From the NCBI RefSeq assembly GCF_014284335.1, contig NZ_JACOGF010000014.1:1-64000 (forward strand): a stretch of 64,000 nucleotides of DNA, given 5' to 3'. Origin of the DNA: Undibacterium hunanense. Its GTDB lineage: Bacteria; Pseudomonadota; Gammaproteobacteria; Burkholderiales; Burkholderiaceae_D. The position numbers and the translations under genes were made by a program. Under the pieces are notes generated by a model. The model searched no databases and was not told where the DNA came from. It saw nothing but the letters and a program-made list of their open reading frames with translations. Positions 1-7,821 of the stretch are shown here, piece after piece. Every line of letters begins with the position of its first letter. Within the stretch, counting starts at the first letter, position 1.

Positions 1-79
1 ATCCCGAACAGGACCGTGAAACGATTACGCGCCAATGATAGTGCTGCAACCAGTGTGAAAGTAGGTTATCGTCAGGCTT
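1..79 (+). rRNA. rrf: 5S ribosomal RNA, 3' part (5' end outside window)
   Basis: The first ~79 bases match the conserved 3' two thirds of bacterial 5S rRNA: the loop B/C region beginning ATCCCGAACAGG, followed by GTGAAACG, then GATAGTGC, and the closing segment GTGTGAAAGTAGG..ATCGTCAGGCT. The first ~35 bases lie before the window. A strong intrinsic terminator starts 10 bases downstream, so this is the end of an rRNA operon. The exact 3' end may differ by a base or two. Confidence 0.93.
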
Positions 80-88
80 TTATTCCGC

Positions 89-127
89 AAACCCCCGCTC
101 ATATACTTGAGTGGGGGTTTTGCTTTT
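89..127 (+). terminator. Intrinsic terminator of the rRNA operon
   Basis: A 12-bp stem (AACCCCCGCTCA pairing with TGAGTGGGGGTT, one G:U) with a 6-base loop is followed by TTTTGCTTTT. It lies just after the 5S rRNA. Its sequence closely resembles the hairpin at 1010-1037 that follows rdgC. Confidence 0.9.
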
Positions 128-278
128 AAGTGAGAATAGTCGATTTTATAGGTGGTTTCGCAGATTTTAGTGAAATAGCCAGGAAAAAGACTAGACAAGA
201 AGCCAGATTGTGCAGTATAATTTTGCTTCTGTTGATGTGGTGACACACATCAATGTTTGTCTGACTAAGCAAGAATAT

Positions 279-354
279 GGGTGCTTAGCTCAGTTGGTAG
301 AGCGGCGCCCTTACAAGGCGTAGGTCGGGAGTTCGAGCCTCTCAGCACCCACCA
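279..354 (+). tRNA. tRNA-Val (anticodon TAC)
   Basis: This 76-base cloverleaf has acceptor arms GGGTGCT and AGCACCC, a D-arm GCTCAGTTGGTAGAGC, anticodon loop CTTACAA (TAC), the T-loop GTTCGAGCC and an encoded CCA. It is the first of two tRNAs between the 5S rRNA and a terminator. Confidence 0.97.
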
Positions 355-386
355 CAGATAAACAGCAGCAACGGTTAAGTAGTTTC

Positions 387-463
387 GGAGTGGTAGTTCA
401 GTTGGTTAGAATACCGGCCTGTCACGCCGGGGGTCGCGGGTTCGAGCCCCGTCCGCTCCGCCA
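387..463 (+). tRNA. tRNA-Asp (anticodon GTC)
   Basis: This 77-base cloverleaf has acceptor arms GGAGTGG and CCGCTCC (one G:U), D-arm GTTCAGTTGGTTAGAAT, anticodon loop CTGTCAC (GTC), T-loop GTTCGAGCC, discriminator G and encoded CCA. It lies 32 bases after tRNA-Val and before an intrinsic terminator, so the two are probably cotranscribed. Confidence 0.97.
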
Positions 464-476
464 GTTATAAAGAAAA

Positions 477-503
477 AAGACAAGCGATGCTTGTCTTTTT
501 TTT
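477..503 (+). terminator. Intrinsic terminator after the tRNA pair
   Basis: An 8-bp stem, AGACAAGC with GCTTGTCT, loop GAT, is followed directly by at least eight T residues. It ends the Val-Asp tRNA transcript. Confidence 0.88.
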
Positions 504-798
504 CGTCCGCATTTTCCTGCCCAGGCAAGCATCTACGTTGATCCACGAACGCCACTGGAACGCCAGCCCGGTAGCCTCCTGCCTGCACAGGCGCGCCGAT
601 ATTGGTTTTCACGTTGAATGCCGGCATATCAATACAAGGTCTTGAACTACTCCAACACTTCATCGCCAGCACTGAGAATGCCAGTGGCCAGCCGTCGAGC
701 TTATCAAAACCCCGTCGCTCCAGCGCAGGCTGGAGCCTGAAGTCGTGGTTGATGCGTTGTGCGGTGTGATCAAGAGAACGATTGGGCGATAAGACAGC

Positions 799-815
799 GG
801 TGCGCGCAGCGCACC
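799..815. repeat. Short palindromic element (GGTGCGC-GCA-GCGCACC)
   Basis: A perfect 7-bp inverted repeat around GCA, followed by CTAC. On the minus strand it reads GTAGGGTGCGCTGCGC, a motif I recall as a dispersed intergenic palindrome in proteobacterial genomes. Only one copy is seen in this window. There is no T-run, so it is not a classical terminator. Confidence 0.5.
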
Positions 816-940
816 CTACTATGCGAGGAGGCGCTGCGACCTGGAAATAAGATAAGAAACCCAGGCAACAGAGCAAGAACAGAGAGCGCATATCGCTCTA
901 TTTCCGTTCACCTGTGTGACGAAGTCTGCTTGCAAGCAAC

Positions 941-975
941 TTGGCCTTCCTCCGTCCCTCTGTGCTGAGAGGTTT
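941..975. repeat. CACAGAGG-type intergenic repeat, copy 1 (degenerate)
   Basis: CCTTCCTCCGTCCCTCTGTG here resembles CCTTCCTCTGTGCCTCTGTG at 30417-30436 and the reverse complement of the stretch near 40997-41045. All three copies are intergenic. Confidence 0.5.
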
Positions 976-1009
976 TAAAGTGCGTTATTAGGGCTGCGCA
1001 TAAAACAAA

Positions 1010-1037
1010 ACCCCCGCCCAGTTACTTGAGCGGGGGT
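1010..1037 (-). terminator. Intrinsic terminator of rdgC
   Basis: An 8-bp stem, ACCCCCGC with GCGGGGGT, separated by 12 bases. On the minus strand it is followed by TTTTGTTTTA. It lies 21 bases past the rdgC stop codon and resembles the 5S terminator in stem and loop. Confidence 0.8.
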
Positions 1038-1058
1038 CGGATAAAACACTTCAGTTCA

Positions 1059-1967
1059 TCACGCAGCCTGTGCGCTGTCCATCTCGCCATCCAGCGCAAA
1101 CACCACGTCATCCAGCAAGCGGGCCAGTTCTGCAGTCATCAGCACAAAGTCGGCATCAAAGCGTTCTTCTTCATTGCTGCCCTTGTCTTTGCTTTCATCC
1201 AGTACATCCAGCGGTTTGATGCGCTTGATTGTCAATGTATCGGTCAGGACGAAGCTGATCTTGTCATCCCAGGTCAATGCCAGTTTGGTGCATTGCTTGC
1301 CGGCGCTGATGTGTTTCTGGATATCGTCCGGTTCCAGCGTGTAGCGCACGTAGCGTACGGTGGCCTTGTCTTCGGTGGATGACTTCAGTTCGGTATCCTG
1401 GTCTATGGTGAAACCTTTGGGCGCTTCATTGCCGGCCAGCCAGCCTGTCATGGCTGCTTGCGGCGAGGCTTTGGTGCGCAAGCCTTCCAAAGGCAGCTTG
1501 TCACAGCATTTCAGCAAGAGTTTGATGACTTCATCGGCCTTGGATGGGCTGGAGGCATCAATCACCAGCCAGCGGTTCACCGGATCTATCCATACATTGG
1601 TATTGCGCTTGACGCCAAAGGCGCGTGGCAATAATTCTTCAGTAATGCGCTCTTTCAGGTCTTTCATGGCTTTGCGGCCAGGCGCGAAACCTTGTTCTTC
1701 TTCGATTTCCAGCGCACGTGCCTTGGTAACCTGATTGATAACGCTGGAAGGCAGCAATTTCTTTTCAGTTGCAAGCGAAATCAGGAATTGCTGATTGACG
1801 CAGTGCACCAGCTGATCATTATTGCGTGGCGACGCCCAGCCCTGGCTCTGCATCTCGTTCGATGCACATTGCGAAAAGGCAATGCGTGACAATTGGGTAT
1901 GTAACTCCTCGGCAGTGATCTTCCAGGGAGCAGTAAGACGAAAAACTTGCAAATTCTTGAACCACAT
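1059..1967 (-). CDS. rdgC: Recombination-associated protein RdgC
   Basis: The 302-residue product starts MWFKNLQVFRL and runs through the typical RdgC landmarks: GRKAMKDLKERITEELLPRAF in the middle, then a conserved DxxxRWLVIDASS segment. The length is normal for the family (about 300). RdgC is a nucleoid-associated DNA-binding protein that forms a ring around DNA and limits RecA-promoted strand exchange. The gene stands alone, divergent from the DUF6622-like gene, and ends at its own terminator. I am confident of identity; the role is inferred from the family. Confidence 0.95.
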   Translation of the reverse strand: MWFKNLQVFRLTAPWKITAEELHTQLSRIAFSQCASNEMQSQGWASPRNNDQLVHCVNQQFLISLATEKKLLPSSVINQVTKARALEIEEEQGFAPGRKAMKDLKERITEELLPRAFGVKRNTNVWIDPVNRWLVIDASSPSKADEVIKLLLKCCDKLPLEGLRTKASPQAAMTGWLAGNEAPKGFTIDQDTELKSSTEDKATVRYVRYTLEPDDIQKHISAGKQCTKLALTWDDKISFVLTDTLTIKRIKPLDVLDESKDKGSNEEERFDADFVLMTAELARLLDDVVFALDGEMDSAQAA

Positions 1968-2163
1968 AGCGTATCCAGACGAAGAAAACCTAGCATTCTA
2001 CACGCCTGAGACCACACGCTCACGACCAAAAACACCCCTTTTGCGGCAAGAACCAGCGCTTCGTCGCTTTCTGGCATACAGGCTGGATCAGCTTTGCAAT
2101 ACTTCTTCCATCGCAGCAAAACAAACACCCGAAACGATACTGACCGCACTCAAGGAGATCATC

Positions 2164-2694
2164 ATGTTGAACCAAATCATCAGCAACACACCAATCTATG
2201 TATGGGCAATTCTGGGCTTTCTGGCTTATCGCGGCATCAAGTCCAGCGTGGACAGGGAATTGAAAGTCAGAACCATCGTCATCATCCCTATCGTCATGCT
2301 GGCTTTGTCTGTGCAAGGCATATTGTCCGGTTTTGGTGCTGATCCTGTGGTACTGGCAGCGTGGCTGGCTACGATGTCTGTCGGTGCGGCAATTTCCTGG
2401 AGTCTGGTCAGTGACAAGAATGTACGCATCCTGGCAGACAAGGGTACGGTGTTTTATCGTGGTAGCTGGGCGCCGCTGATCATGATGATGGCCATTTTTG
2501 TCATGAAATACATAGTCAACGTGGCTTTGCATGTGAATCCTGCCTTGCACACGAATATGCTGTTTGCTGTCATCAGCACTGCTTTGTTTGGCCTGTTCAA
2601 CGGTCTGTTCCTCGGCAAAATGCTGCGTGTCCTGATCATGTACAAACAAGCAATGTCCACCAATTCCATATTTGCAAGCTCTGCTACGGTATAA
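2164..2694 (+). CDS. Small integral membrane protein, DUF6622-like
   Basis: The 176-residue protein has about five hydrophobic segments: residues 5-22, 33-55, 60-82, 99-120 and 130-155. The start at 2164 follows AAGGAG by six bases. The reading frame stays open for 342 bases upstream, but that part overlaps the rdgC promoter and has no signal, so I reject it. The general architecture matches a family of uncharacterised bacterial membrane proteins that I recall as DUF6622. No catalytic motif is visible and the function is unknown. It lies alone between rdgC and argS. Confidence 0.75.
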   Translation: MLNQIISNTPIYVWAILGFLAYRGIKSSVDRELKVRTIVIIPIVMLALSVQGILSGFGADPVVLAAWLATMSVGAAISWSLVSDKNVRILADKGTVFYRGSWAPLIMMMAIFVMKYIVNVALHVNPALHTNMLFAVISTALFGLFNGLFLGKMLRVLIMYKQAMSTNSIFASSATV

Positions 2695-2767
2695 AAAGCA
2701 ATCTGGCAGCTTGTGGAGTAGTAGTAATTCGTAACAAGAAGATGCAAGATTCGCTTGCCGCATCTCA

Positions 2768-2816
2768 GACAGGGGACAGGGGGAGACAGTATAATGTCCC
2801 CTGTCCTTATTTTATT
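2768..2816 (+). terminator. Intrinsic terminator before argS
   Basis: A perfect 11-bp stem, GACAGGGGACA with TGTCCCCTGTC, spans a 16-base loop and is followed by CTTATTTTATTTATT. It follows the membrane-protein gene and lies about 30 bases before the argS start. Confidence 0.75.
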
Positions 2817-2847
2817 TATTGTCAAAATACAATAAAACCTCTGCGCC

Positions 2848-4560
2848 ATGCTAGCCGAACAAAAACAAGAATTACTGAAATTATTCCAGAATGCGGTTGA
2901 ACCCCTGTTGGTGGGGACCGAGCTCAAGCCGACGATAGCGCTGGAGCGTCCGCGCGATCCTTCCCATGGTGATGCAGCCTGCAATATCGCCATGCAAATT
3001 GCGAAGCCGCTGCGCAAGAATCCACGCGAACTGGCACAGGCGATTGTTGCAGCAGTAGAAGCACAAAATAGCCCGCTGGTTGCCAGCGTGGAAATCGCCG
3101 GTCCTGGCTTTATCAATATCCGCCTTGCTGCGTCGGCAAAACAGACAGTCGTTAAAACGATCTTGCAACAGGCTGCCGATTTTGGCAAAAGCCAGCGCGG
3201 TGCCGGTGAAAAAGTCATCGTGGAATTTGTATCTGCCAATCCTACGGGTCCATTGCATGTAGGTCATGGCCGTCAGGGTGCGCTGGGCGATGCTTTGTCT
3301 GCCTTGCTGGATGCCCAGGGGTATGCCGTCAGCCGCGAGTTTTACTATAACGATGCAGGTGTACAGATAGCTAATCTGGCTCTGTCGGTGCAAGCGCGCG
3401 CCAAAGGCTTTGCGCCTGGTGACGCTGGTTGGCCAGAGTCTGCCTATAACGGCGATTATATTGCCGATATCGCAAAAGACTTCCTGGCAAAGAACACCGT
3501 TTCTGCCGGTGACTGCGCGCCGGTCACGGCCAGTGGTGATGTGGATGATATTGAGTCCATACGTCAGTTCAGCGTCACTTACCTGCGTCGTGAGCAGGAT
3601 GCAGATTTGCTGGCCTTTGGCGTCAAGTTCGATAATTACTATCTTGAAACTTCGCTCTACAAGGAAAACAAGGTCGAGTCGACAGTGGCTGCCCTGACGG
3701 CGGCTGGCAAGACCTATGAGCAGGATGGGGCACTGTGGTTGCGTACGACGGAATATGGTGACGACAAAGACCGCGTCATGAAAAAGTCGGATGGGACTTA
3801 TACCTATTTCGTACCGGACGTGGCTTACCATGTCACCAAATGGGAAAGAGGTTACCGCAAGGCCATCAATATCATGGGCAGTGACCATCACGGCACTACT
3901 GCCCGCGTGCGTGGCGGCTTGCAGACTTTGAATGTCGGCATACCGCAAGGCTATCCTGATTACATCCTGCACAAGATGGTGACCGTCATGAAGGATGGTG
4001 CCGAGGTCAAGATTTCCAAACGGGCTGGTTCTTATGTCACCGTGCGTGACCTGATTGAATGGTCGGGTGGCGGTGATGAGCAGCGTGGCCGTGATGCCGT
4101 GCGTTTCTTCCTGATCTCGCGCAAGGCCGATACCGAATTCGTGTTTGATGTCGACGTCGCCCTGGCCCGTTCGGATGAAAACCCGGTGTATTACGTACAG
4201 TATGCGCACGCCCGTATCTGCTCTGTACTGGCGCAATATGCGACAGACGAAGCCGCTTTCGCACCGCTGGCCAATGTCGACCTGTCACCATTGACTGCAC
4301 CGCGCGAAGCCAGCCTGCTGGCCAAGCTGGCAGAATATCCGGAAGCGCTGGAAAAGGCGCTGGATGAACTTGGCCCGCACCAGGTCGCGTTTTATCTGCG
4401 TGATCTGGCAGGTGAGTTGCATAGCTATTACAATGCTGAGCGGGTTCTGGTGGATGACGAAGCGACCAAGCTGGCCAGGTTGGCGTTGATGCTGGCAACA
4501 CGCCAGGTATTGCGCAACGGCCTGGCCCTGATTGGCGTTTCAGCACCTAACAAGATGTAA
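2848..4560 (+). CDS. argS: Arginyl-tRNA synthetase
   Basis: This class I aminoacyl-tRNA synthetase charges tRNA-Arg in the cytoplasm. The 570-residue product has the N-terminal Add-1 domain (residues 5-95), the HIGH-like signature HVGHGR at about 137-142 after the conserved [13 protein letters not shown], and a KMSK-like loop, KISKRAG, near 390. The C-terminal DALR anticodon-binding domain begins near VQYAHARIC. Length is normal. The next gene encodes a SPOR-domain protein 40 bases downstream, an order common in Burkholderiales (argS, SPOR, dsbA). Confidence 0.98.
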   Translation: MLAEQKQELLKLFQNAVEPLLVGTELKPTIALERPRDPSHGDAACNIAMQIAKPLRKNPRELAQAIVAAVEAQNSPLVASVEIAGPGFINIRLAASAKQTVVKTILQQAADFGKSQRGAGEKVIVEFVSANPTGPLHVGHGRQGALGDALSALLDAQGYAVSREFYYNDAGVQIANLALSVQARAKGFAPGDAGWPESAYNGDYIADIAKDFLAKNTVSAGDCAPVTASGDVDDIESIRQFSVTYLRREQDADLLAFGVKFDNYYLETSLYKENKVESTVAALTAAGKTYEQDGALWLRTTEYGDDKDRVMKKSDGTYTYFVPDVAYHVTKWERGYRKAINIMGSDHHGTTARVRGGLQTLNVGIPQGYPDYILHKMVTVMKDGAEVKISKRAGSYVTVRDLIEWSGGGDEQRGRDAVRFFLISRKADTEFVFDVDVALARSDENPVYYVQYAHARICSVLAQYATDEAAFAPLANVDLSPLTAPREASLLAKLAEYPEALEKALDELGPHQVAFYLRDLAGELHSYYNAERVLVDDEATKLARLALMLATRQVLRNGLALIGVSAPNKM

Positions 4561-4600
4561 TTTTCCAGCTAATCCAAGCTAACAAACACGTCGGAGACGC

Positions 4601-5227
4601 ATGAAAGCATATCGTAACGCCTCAGTTCTGAAGCATGGCCAGCGCGGTAATACCTTGACTGGCATCATCGTAGGATTGGTCATCGGCCTGGCTATTGCCG
4701 TTGGTGTGGCCATGGTGATTACCAAGTCATCCACGCCGTTTACCAACAAAGGTGGCAAATCCGACAAGGCGGACCTGCCTCTGGCACAGTTGCAGGATCC
4801 GAACAAGCCTTTGTATGGCAACAAGGATGCCGTGAAAGAAGCTGCCAAGGATGTCGTCAAAGACCCGAACGCACCGGCCAAGCCTGCCGAAACACCGGTG
4901 CCACCACCAGTCAAGCCGGCTGAACCCAAGCCAGAAGTAAAGACTGCGGCTGAAAAAGCGGCAGACAAGGCCGCTGATGTTGCCGATGAAAAATATATTT
5001 ACTTTTTGCAGGTTGGTGCGTTTAAGGAACAGGCGGCTGCTGAAAACAGCCGTGCCAAACTGGCTTTGATCGGCTTTGAAGCACGCATAGTAGAAAAGAC
5101 ATCGGATAGCGGCACCATGTATCACGTACGCATAGGACCATTTTCTCAGCAAGAAACAATGAACCGTATGCGCGCCCGCCTGTCTGAGAATAGTGTGGAT
5201 GTTGCCGTGGTGCGTACGGTCAAATAA
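4601..5227 (+). CDS. SPOR-domain membrane protein (FtsN/DedD-like)
   Basis: The 208-residue protein has a short cytoplasmic start, one transmembrane helix at residues 20-42, a Pro/Ala/Lys-rich periplasmic linker (about 75-120) and a C-terminal SPOR domain from about 128, beginning YIYFLQVGAFKEQ and ending near the stop. SPOR domains bind denuded septal peptidoglycan, so a division-associated role is likely. The start follows GGAGA. It sits between argS and dsbA and is probably cotranscribed with both. It may not be the true FtsN orthologue. Confidence 0.9.
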   Translation: MKAYRNASVLKHGQRGNTLTGIIVGLVIGLAIAVGVAMVITKSSTPFTNKGGKSDKADLPLAQLQDPNKPLYGNKDAVKEAAKDVVKDPNAPAKPAETPVPPPVKPAEPKPEVKTAAEKAADKAADVADEKYIYFLQVGAFKEQAAAENSRAKLALIGFEARIVEKTSDSGTMYHVRIGPFSQQETMNRMRARLSENSVDVAVVRTVK

Positions 5228-5245
5228 ACCTGTAAAGGAACTGAG

Positions 5246-6007
5246 ATGTCATTGTTGAACCGAATTTTTCGTTGTGTGTTGCTGCTTGCCAGCATGAGCC
5301 TGATGGCAACTGCGGGTGCTTCGCCTACCATGCCGCAGGCTGGGGTGGAATATCAGGTACTTAAACGTCCACAGCCTGCTGATGGCGGCAAGAAAATCGA
5401 AGTGATTGAATTTTTCGGTTATTTTTGCCCGCACTGCAATGCGCTGGAACCCCTGATTGCTGAATGGGTGAAAAAACAGGGTGACAATATCGTCTTCAAG
5501 CGTGTGCATGTGAATTTCCACGGCCTGGTGCCACAACAAAAATTGTATTTCACCATGGAAGCCATGGGTAAGGCGGACGAATACCATATGAAGGCTTTCA
5601 ACGCTTTTCATATAGACCGTAACCGCCTGCAAAGCGATGCCGAAGTCATGGAGTTTGTGAACAAATCCGGCCTCGACAAGCAAAAATTTTCCGATATCTA
5701 TAACTCTTTTTCCATCCAGAGCAAGCTGAACCGTGCAGCGCAACTGTCGGACGCTTATCAGGTCGATGGCGTACCCTTCATTGCGGTTGATGGTCGCTTT
5801 ACCACGTCGCCAGTGATGTCGGTGACCACGATAGCGCGGGTGACGGAAGAGGAGCAAAATCGTTCTGTTTTGCAGGTATTGGATTTTCTGATTACTAAAA
5901 TTCAGAAAGAAAGAAATGCGCCGGCAGCCCCGGCTGCTGCATCATCAACTGCCCCGGCATCAGCAGCCGCAGCCGCACCGGCAAAAGCCCCGGTCAAGAA
6001 AAAATAA
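5246..6007 (+). CDS. dsbA: Thiol:disulfide interchange protein DsbA
   Basis: This periplasmic oxidase introduces disulfides into exported proteins. The 253-residue precursor has a signal peptide (residues 1-25, ending TAGAS), a thioredoxin fold with the active site CPHC at residues 61-64 after EFFGYF, and the cis-proline loop VPFIAV near 177. An Ala/Pro-rich tail of about 30 residues (from about 222) extends past the usual DsbA end. An intrinsic terminator follows. The enzyme could oxidise the CX3C peptides encoded at about 58 kb. Confidence 0.95.
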   Translation: MSLLNRIFRCVLLLASMSLMATAGASPTMPQAGVEYQVLKRPQPADGGKKIEVIEFFGYFCPHCNALEPLIAEWVKKQGDNIVFKRVHVNFHGLVPQQKLYFTMEAMGKADEYHMKAFNAFHIDRNRLQSDAEVMEFVNKSGLDKQKFSDIYNSFSIQSKLNRAAQLSDAYQVDGVPFIAVDGRFTTSPVMSVTTIARVTEEEQNRSVLQVLDFLITKIQKERNAPAAPAAASSTAPASAAAAAPAKAPVKKK

Positions 6008-6014
6008 ATAATAG

Positions 6015-6039
6015 AATCCGCCGTGCTGGCGGATTTTTT
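6015..6039 (+). terminator. Intrinsic terminator of the argS-SPOR-dsbA unit
   Basis: An 8-bp stem, AATCCGCC with GGCGGATT, loop GTGCT, is followed by a run of T. It lies only 11 bases before the next start codon. Confidence 0.88.
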
Positions 6040-6050
6040 CATTGGACGCC

Positions 6051-6830
6051 ATGAAAACTGTCTTTATTACTGGTGCTTCATCCGGCATAGGTGCTGCCCT
6101 GGCGCAAGCGTATGCGCAACAAGGGGCAACCCTGGCCCTGGTCGCCAGGCGCAGTGATGTGCTGGAAGAATTGCGCCAGAGTCTGCCTGACCCGGGCCGG
6201 CACCATATTTATGCGGTTGATGTGACTGACCATGCGGCACTGGCACAAGCTGCAAACAGCTTCATGCAGGCAGTCGGGCAGGTGAATGTGGTGATTGCCA
6301 ATGCAGGCATATCGGTAGGTACCCTCAGTGAATTTGCAGAAGACACACAGGTATTCGACCGCGTCTTGCAAACCAATCTGATGGCGACGGTGGCGACTTT
6401 CTCTCCCTTCATCGGTGCCATGAAAAGCTATGCCAGGCAGACTGACTGTCGCCTGGTCGGTATAGGCAGTGTTGCCGGCATACGCGGTTTGCCCGGAGCG
6501 GGTGCTTACTGCGCTTCCAAGGCCGCCGTTATAAGTTACTGCGAATCCTTGCGGGTGGAATTGCGTGACAGTGGCATACGTGTGGTCACCATTGCGCCGG
6601 GTTATATTGATACGCCTATGACACGCGACAACCCCTACCCCATGCCTTTCCTGATGCCGGTGCAGGCATTTTCGAATGCTGCGGTGGCGGCAATCGACGG
6701 CGGCGATTCTTACCGTATCATCCCCTGGCAGATGGGAGTGGTTGCCAAGCTGATGCGCATCCTGCCCAACTGGCTGTATGACACCGTTTTTGCCAGGGCA
6801 CGCCGCAAGCCGCGTGCAGCCAGCGACTGA
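6051..6830 (+). CDS. Short-chain dehydrogenase/reductase
   Basis: The 259-residue protein is a classical SDR. It has the nucleotide-binding motif TGASSGIG (residues 6-13), NAG near 89, and the catalytic Ser followed by YxxxK (YCASK, near 157). ATG at 6051 is preferred over a TTG nine bases upstream that falls beside the terminator hairpin. The C-terminal segment, with a hydrophobic patch near VVAKLMRILPNWLYDTVF, suggests membrane association, as in short-chain dehydrogenases acting on lipids or steroids. The substrate cannot be told from sequence. Confidence 0.88.
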   Translation: MKTVFITGASSGIGAALAQAYAQQGATLALVARRSDVLEELRQSLPDPGRHHIYAVDVTDHAALAQAANSFMQAVGQVNVVIANAGISVGTLSEFAEDTQVFDRVLQTNLMATVATFSPFIGAMKSYARQTDCRLVGIGSVAGIRGLPGAGAYCASKAAVISYCESLRVELRDSGIRVVTIAPGYIDTPMTRDNPYPMPFLMPVQAFSNAAVAAIDGGDSYRIIPWQMGVVAKLMRILPNWLYDTVFARARRKPRAASD

Positions 6831-6834
6831 CAGC

Positions 6835-7641
6835 GTGCAACAGCCTGCCTTGCTGGTGGATGCTGTAGGCGCCATCCATACCCCTTGTACGACGCCACCA
6901 CGTATCGTCAGCCTGGTGCCGTCGATTACCGAATTGCTGTGTGACCTTGGCTTGTCATCCAGCCTGGTTGGACGCACCGGTTTTTGTATTCATCCTAAAG
7001 AAGTGGTTGCCTCCATACCCAAGATCGGCGGTACCAAGGATGTGAATATCGACAAGATACGCAAACTGGCACCCACGCACCTGATCGTCAATATCGATGA
7101 AAACGAAAAGCCGGTCGTGGATGCCCTGGCGGATTTCATCCCGCACATCGTCGTTACCCATCCGCTGGTTCCACGTGACAATCTGGCGTTATATCAGTTG
7201 CTGGGCAATATTTTTGGCGCGCAGGCAAAGGCCTTGCAGCTATGCCAGCGTTTTGAAGAGGCTTATGCGTCGCTGCCTGCATTACCTGAGCTGTCCGATC
7301 AGACTGTCAGACGCAAGCTGGTGTATTGCATCTGGCAAGACCCGTGGATGACAGTCAGTTCTGCTACCTATATCTCAGCCATGCTGGCACTGATAGGCTG
7401 GCAAACCTGGTCGCCACCAGACAGTACAGCGCGTTACCCGGCTTTTCGCTGGAATGACGAGATGCTGCGCGAGATTGACGGCGTACTCTTGTCCAGTGAA
7501 CCCTATCGTTTTACCGAAACCCATGTAGATGCGCTGGAAAAACAGCTGGGCCTGCCGGTGCAACTGGTGGATGGCGAAATGCTGTCCTGGTACGGCAGCC
7601 GTGCAATAGCTGGCCTGCATTATCTGAAGCAACTGGCCTGA
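6835..7641 (+). CDS. BtuF-like cobalamin/metal-complex binding protein
   Basis: The product has the helical-backbone metal receptor fold of BtuF-type proteins. Landmarks are PRIVSLVPSITELLCDLGL near its start, VGRTGFCIHP, and KIGGTKDVNIDKIRKLAPTH. There is no signal peptide from either plausible start, so it may act in the cytoplasm or be annotated too short. GTG 6835 gives 268 residues and avoids the upstream SDR; ATG 6778 would overlap the SDR gene by 53 bases. Neither has a clear ribosome binding site. A TonB receptor follows, but no cobalamin riboswitch is visible. Confidence 0.75.
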   Translation: MQQPALLVDAVGAIHTPCTTPPRIVSLVPSITELLCDLGLSSSLVGRTGFCIHPKEVVASIPKIGGTKDVNIDKIRKLAPTHLIVNIDENEKPVVDALADFIPHIVVTHPLVPRDNLALYQLLGNIFGAQAKALQLCQRFEEAYASLPALPELSDQTVRRKLVYCIWQDPWMTVSSATYISAMLALIGWQTWSPPDSTARYPAFRWNDEMLREIDGVLLSSEPYRFTETHVDALEKQLGLPVQLVDGEMLSWYGSRAIAGLHYLKQLA

Positions 7642-7821
7642 GGCGCTGGTACAACAAGGTAATGCAATTCAGCGCATTAGCACCTTTTCCGCAATAGATA
7701 CATATCATTTAAGCAAAAATGCCACACTGATCAGCGCTTTGATTGACACTCCATTGTCGTGACAACCATACTTCTGGACATACCAGTTAAGGTTTTTTGA
7801 CAATTCTTGGAGAAGTTCGTT

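Larger units (their letters stand above)
504..1009. other. Gene-poor stretch with repeat sequences, no supported gene
   Basis: No convincing gene lies between the tRNA terminator and the rdgC terminator. A 161-codon minus-strand reading frame (406-891) ends inside tRNA-Asp and spans a palindromic repeat, so I do not accept it. The stretch contains the palindrome at 799-815 and, at about 941-975, a degenerate copy of a CACAGAGG-type intergenic repeat also found near 30.4 kb and 41.0 kb. Confidence 0.6.

Noticed and set aside
406-891. 161-codon minus-strand frame beside the tRNAs
   Set aside because: Its C-terminal part is the reverse complement of tRNA-Asp, and it also crosses a terminator and a palindromic repeat.
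1822-2163. N-terminal extension of the small membrane protein before argS
   Set aside because: It overlaps the start and promoter of rdgC; AAGGAG before 2164 fixes the start.
2881-4236. 451-codon frame antisense to argS
   Set aside because: It fully overlaps a confidently identified argS and shows no domain content; this is a codon-usage shadow.
7642-7821. Possible cobalamin riboswitch between the BtuF-like and TonB receptor genes
   Set aside because: I looked for the conserved B12-box and found none. The gap is too short for a typical B12 riboswitch.
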